Origin: Nitrospirales bacterium
GTDB lineage: Bacteria; Nitrospirota; Thermodesulfovibrionia; Thermodesulfovibrionales; Dissulfurispiraceae
Direction: 5' to 3'
Length of the DNA: 15,153 nt
Assembly: GCA_020846375.1 (NCBI GenBank)
Contig: JADLDZ010000046.1
Span: 1 to 15,153, forward strand
The position numbers were made by a program, and so were the translations under genes. Shown here one piece after another: positions 12,529-15,153 of the stretch (position 1 is the stretch's first letter; each line of letters opens with the position of its first letter). The notes under the pieces were generated by a model that saw only the letters and a list, made by a program, of their open reading frames with translations, made no database searches and had not been told where the DNA came from.

Positions 12529-13917
12529 TCAGTGCATCCCCAGAAAGGCCCTTGAAAGGAGGGCAGCCACCTGATCACGCGTGACGATAGTATCGATAGC
12601 ATACTGCTCGCTGACACTGGTGATGCTTTCATCCTTGAGCTTTTGCACATATTTGAAGTAAGGGTTCGACTCCGGAACATCGGTGAAATAAGGTGTGGTG
12701 GTATGGGAAAAGCTCTCACCGAATTTCGCCCGTATGATGAAGGCCGCTGCCTGCCCACGAGTGACGTCTCCTCCGCTGTCGTACCGGCCGCTGACCGTGG
12801 TGATGCCTTCGTCCTTGAGCTTCTGCACATATTTGAAGTAGGGATTTTCAGGCGAAACATCCGAGAAGTACGGTGTGGTGGTATGGGAAAAGCTCTCACC
12901 GAATTTCGCCCGGATGACAAAGGCAGCCATTTGTGCCCTCGTCACTTCGTCGGAGGGACAGTACCGCCCCTCACCACAGCCCGTAGTGATCCCGCTGCCA
13001 TACAGGGCGTTGATATAGTCGTATGCCCAATACGAGGGAGAGATATCGGCGAATATCTTCGTGAACGAAGCGGTAACGCTCACTGCGGCATTCATCGTCA
13101 GTGTACAGACGCCCTCTCCCGAACAGGTCCCGCCGGACCAGCCCGAGAAGATGGAACCGGAGGAAGGTGTTGCGGTAAGGGTCACGATGGTGGAGGAGGC
13201 ATAGGATTCGGTGCAGTCTCCCCCGCACTCGATGCCCTGCGGCGCACTGCTCACCGTGCCGTCCCCCGTGCCGGAGAGGGCCACGGAGAGAGCATAGTAC
13301 GTCACCGGCTGTGTGACGGGGTAGAGGTGAGAGATCCCGTCGATATCGTCCTGGTGAAGGCTCCTTTTGTTCGACCCCTGGCTGAGGTAGCCGTACATTG
13401 TCTTGGCGGTATCCCCCGCGCCGTACAGGTCCGCCAGGGAGAGGGAGTGGCCGAGCTCGTGCAGGGCAAGGCTCTCCAGATCGAACCCGCCGGAGGAGCC
13501 ATTCGTGGAGAGGGGAACCCGGGTGTTGAACTTGATGTCGCTGTCCAGAAGCCTCCCGTCCGTTGTAAACCAGAAGTAGTTTACCGCCAGGACGCCTGTT
13601 TCGTTGATGGGCCCGAAGGCAAGGAGGTTCACGTTGTCCCTCACTCCCCAGCTGCTGTTGGCGGTAGTACCCCCGTAAGTGAAGGCAAAGGATGAGGTGG
13701 GGATCGTTGACCACGTCCCGAGCGCACTTGTAACCGCCTCTTCGCTGCCGGCCGGCGCTCCCGACGGGTTCAGGGAGTAGACGGCTGAAGGGGAAGACCA
13801 TTTTATTTCATTCCCTGTGCCGGAGGTATTGACCTGGTATGCGGCTGCGGGTGGTGCGGCGATGAGAAGAAGAAACAGAACAAGTAATTTTGGTACTGAA
13901 AACGATCTACCGGGCAT
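12529..13917 (-). CDS. Secreted metzincin-like (matrixin-related) protease with InlB-type and SLH repeats
   Basis: This 462-residue protein has a Sec signal peptide (hydrophobic LLVLFLLLIAAPPAAA, cleavage after about 26). The metalloprotease domain (about 27-200) has HELGHSLSLAD (153-163): H153, E154 and H157 are the zinc site and catalytic Glu, but the third ligand position holds D163, not His. TMYGY (173-177) looks like the Met-turn. Residues about 206-286 match a divergent InlB B-repeat (TATPSSGSIFSGWSGG) with paired cysteines (C231/C235, C265/C271). Three SLH repeats (about 288-462) follow, starting FADISPSYWAYDYINALYGSG, and would anchor it to the cell surface. The gene overlaps its upstream neighbour by 11 bases, so the two are translationally linked. 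Substrate unknown; it is a candidate T2SS cargo by location only. Confidence 0.82.
   Translation of the reverse strand: MPGRSFSVPKLLVLFLLLIAAPPAAAYQVNTSGTGNEIKWSSPSAVYSLNPSGAPAGSEEAVTSALGTWSTIPTSSFAFTYGGTTANSSWGVRDNVNLLAFGPINETGVLAVNYFWFTTDGRLLDSDIKFNTRVPLSTNGSSGGFDLESLALHELGHSLSLADLYGAGDTAKTMYGYLSQGSNKRSLHQDDIDGISHLYPVTQPVTYYALSVALSGTGDGTVSSAPQGIECGGDCTESYASSTIVTLTATPSSGSIFSGWSGGTCSGEGVCTLTMNAAVSVTASFTKIFADISPSYWAYDYINALYGSGITTGCGEGRYCPSDEVTRAQMAAFVIRAKFGESFSHTTTPYFSDVSPENPYFKYVQKLKDEGITTVSGRYDSGGDVTRGQAAAFIIRAKFGESFSHTTTPYFTDVPESNPYFKYVQKLKDESITSVSEQYAIDTIVTRDQVAALLSRAFLGMH
12692..12912. repeat. Near-identical 180-bp SLH-coding repeat units
   Basis: Within the protease gene, bases 12692-12732 and 12872-12912 are identical over 41 positions, exactly 180 bases (60 codons) apart; the flanks are also similar but diverged. 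The repeated block encodes the end of one SLH unit and its linker (IRAKFGESFSHTTTPYF). Identity at silent positions points to a recent duplication or gene conversion. Confidence 0.75.
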
Positions 13918-14461
13918 CGATAAGGTCCCTTATCTTTTCGACAAGACGGTTTGCATCGATGACGGACTCCACTTTTTCTTCTCCGGTGGCGAGGGAGAAC
14001 CCTCCTTTCCGCGCCATACCGTCATCCGTTATGGTATATTTCCCCTGCGCTTTGCCCACCACCCGGTGGGAGGGGGAGAGCGGTGTCCCTCCTGCTTCGG
14101 TCTCTTTTAGAAAAAGGAGGACCTCCTCTCCCTCTTTGATCTCTACGCCATCGGAGACCCTGAGGACAATGCCGTCCGCCTCCCCTCCCTCATAGACCAC
14201 AAAGACCCTGAAGGGAGCGTCGTCGCTCCGCTTCCCTTTTGCCGCTATATGCTCATGCACGATGACTGCCACCTTGGTGAGTATTACGCTTTTGTCTTCG
14301 TTCCAGTACGATTCCACCTTCTCCACCACTCCCCGGACCACGCGGTCGGCCTGGTGTGTCAGCTCGTCAACTCCTATCCCCGTCATGAGGGCGGAGGCCG
14401 GAGAGCAGAGAAGGGAGAGGAGCATAAGAAGCGCCATTCCGTAAAAAAGCATTGTTCTCAC
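13907..14461 (-). CDS. Secreted protein of unknown function paired with the protease
   Basis: This 184-residue protein has a signal peptide (MLFYGMALLMLLSLLCSPASA, cleavage near residue 24; the LLLC-like cysteine at 19 is not a proper lipobox). The mature part is rich in beta strands: a VDELTHQADRVVRGVVEKV opening, an ILTKVAVIVHEHI strand, FVVYEGGEADGIVLRVSDG and EEVLLFLKE. From memory, similar secreted proteins occur beside matrixin-like proteases in other bacteria, with no assigned function. The start is GTG 14461: GGGAGG stands seven bases before it, while the in-frame ATG 14452 is too far from the ribosome site. It lies 15 bases after the SLH gene and overlaps the protease gene by 11 bases, so it probably works with one of them, for example as inhibitor, chaperone or partner. 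Confidence 0.75.
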   Translation of the reverse strand: MRTMLFYGMALLMLLSLLCSPASALMTGIGVDELTHQADRVVRGVVEKVESYWNEDKSVILTKVAVIVHEHIAAKGKRSDDAPFRVFVVYEGGEADGIVLRVSDGVEIKEGEEVLLFLKETEAGGTPLSPSHRVVGKAQGKYTITDDGMARKGGFSLATGEEKVESVIDANRLVEKIRDLIDAR

Positions 14462-14476
14462 GTCTTCTCCTCCCTT

Positions 14477-15153
14477 CTAGTGCATTCCGAGGAACGCCCG
14501 TGAAAGAAAAGCCGCCATTTCAGCCCTCGTTACAGGGTTGTTTGCGAGGAACGAGCCCGAAGAAGTAGTGATTCCGTCGTCCTTCAGCTTCTGAATGTAT
14601 TTGAAAAAGCCGTCTGTCGGGGGAACATCGCTGAAGTGGGGCGTCTGGGTACAGGTGAAATTGTCGCCGTACTTCGCCCTGATGAGGAGCGCCGCCATCT
14701 CAGCCCTCGACACGGTCCCCCCCGTATTGAAGAGACCGCTGACTCTGGTGATGTTGTCATCCTTCAGCTTCTGCACATACTTGAAGAAACTATTCGAGGC
14801 GGGCATGTCGTTGAAGTACGGCGTCGGGGTATAGGGAAAGTCCTCGCCGTACTTCACCCTCGTAATGAAAGCCGCCATTTCAACCCTTGTGACTGCGCTT
14901 TCAGGGCAGTAGACGCCGCTGCCGCATCCTTTGGTGATGCCTTTCTCGTAGAGCGCGTTTACATACCCTTCCGCCCAGTATCCGGCAGAAATGTCACTGA
15001 AGGCTGATATGACACTGGGCGTCGCTCCGCCCAGTGTCATATCGACGGTCATATTGGCATTGACGGTCACGGTCTTGGTTGCGGTCAGTCCGTCCTTGCT
15101 CACCGTGATGGTATGGGGAGTATTGACGGTCTTCACTTCCCTGCTCACCACCG
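14477..15153 (-). CDS. SLH-domain surface protein, N-terminal part outside window
   Basis: The leftward frame is open to the window edge, so the true start is beyond it; 224 or so C-terminal residues are seen. A beta-rich stretch (TPHTITVSKDGLTATKTV, TVNANMTVDMTLGG) resembles the end of a PEGA or carboxypeptidase-regulatory type repeat. Three SLH repeats follow: FSDISAGYWAEGYVNALYEK, then PYFNDMPASNSFFKYVQKL, then PHFSDVPPTDGFFKYIQKL, at about 60-residue spacing. The first has the cysteines (GCGSGVYCP) also found in the protease's first repeat. The C-terminus, LSRAFLGMH, is identical to that of the protease. It is the first visible gene of the leftward operon. A perfect inverted repeat lies at the border between the beta-rich part and the SLH part. 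What the missing N-terminus does is unknown. Confidence 0.85.
   Translation of the reverse strand, partial: VVSREVKTVNTPHTITVSKDGLTATKTVTVNANMTVDMTLGGATPSVISAFSDISAGYWAEGYVNALYEKGITKGCGSGVYCPESAVTRVEMAAFITRVKYGEDFPYTPTPYFNDMPASNSFFKYVQKLKDDNITRVSGLFNTGGTVSRAEMAALLIRAKYGDNFTCTQTPHFSDVPPTDGFFKYIQKLKDDGITTSSGSFLANNPVTRAEMAAFLSRAFLGMH
15006..15043. repeat. Perfect 16-bp inverted repeat with 6-base loop inside the SLH gene
   Basis: GATATGACACTGGGCG (15006-15021) and CGCCCAGTGTCATATC (15028-15043) are exact reverse complements around TCGCTC. The RNA of the SLH gene would fold into a strong hairpin here. No T-run follows in the transcribed direction, so it is not a standard terminator. It falls exactly between the last beta-rich segment and the first SLH repeat. 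Confidence 0.9.

Noticed and set aside
12643..13695. Long rightward open frame of 350 codons opposite the protease gene.
   Set aside because: The opposite strand encodes recognisable protease, InlB and SLH domains; the rightward product has no recognisable family and is a high-GC antisense shadow.
1..15153. CRISPR arrays, insertion sequences, attachment sites, tRNA or rRNA genes.
   Set aside because: No regular short repeats with spacers, transposase or integrase genes, cloverleaf-like or rRNA-like sequences were seen; the only tandem repetition is SLH-coding.

Overview
The window looks like chromosomal DNA from a diderm (Gram-negative type) bacterium with moderately high GC. It carries most of a type II secretion system (T2SS) operon, a sigma-54 type response regulator, a PilZ protein, and secreted proteins with S-layer homology (SLH) domains. 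T2SS together with the SLH style seen here (a Cys-containing first repeat and about 60-residue repeats ending in SRAFLGMH) suggests Nitrospirota or a Desulfobacterota-like lineage. That placement is inference; no rRNA or tRNA gene is present to test it.

Layout. (1) Positions 1-1681, visibly more AT-rich than the rest: a leftward PPOX-like flavoprotein gene cut by the window edge, a possible leader ORF with a perfect Shine-Dalgarno sequence, and a leftward GntR/UTRA regulator gene, followed by a 295-base control region. That region holds a good gntR promoter, an operator-like palindrome and further symmetric sites. The 8-mer GTAATGAC occurs four times in the first 1.6 kb, three of them at likely promoter positions. 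(2) Positions 1682-9822: a tightly packed rightward operon gspE-F-H-I-J-K-L-M-C with mostly overlapping genes. It builds the cytoplasmic ATPase, the inner-membrane platform and the minor-pseudopilin tip. The major pseudopilin gspG, the secretin gspD and the prepilin peptidase gspO are not in the window. (3) Positions 9951-11381: an NtrC-family response regulator with no adjacent histidine kinase. (4) Positions 11467-12418, leftward: a single-domain PilZ protein (c-di-GMP effector) and a YhcH/YjgK/YiaL-family protein. (5) Positions 12529-15153, leftward: an apparent operon of an SLH protein (5' part outside the window), a secreted protein of unknown function, and a secreted metzincin-like protease carrying an InlB-type repeat and three SLH repeats.

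How the parts may work together: the gsp operon would export folded proteins from the periplasm, and the signal-peptide-bearing protease and its neighbours are natural candidate cargo. The response regulator and PilZ protein could link secretion or surface functions to phosphorelay and c-di-GMP signals. These links are inferred from neighbourhood only.

Best targets for a second look: the GntR/PPOX control circuit with its repeated site and Cys-rich regulator; the perfect 16-bp inverted repeat inside the SLH gene at 15006-15043; the protease whose third zinc ligand appears to be Asp; the small secreted gene overlapping that protease; and the gsp operon lacking gspG and gspD.
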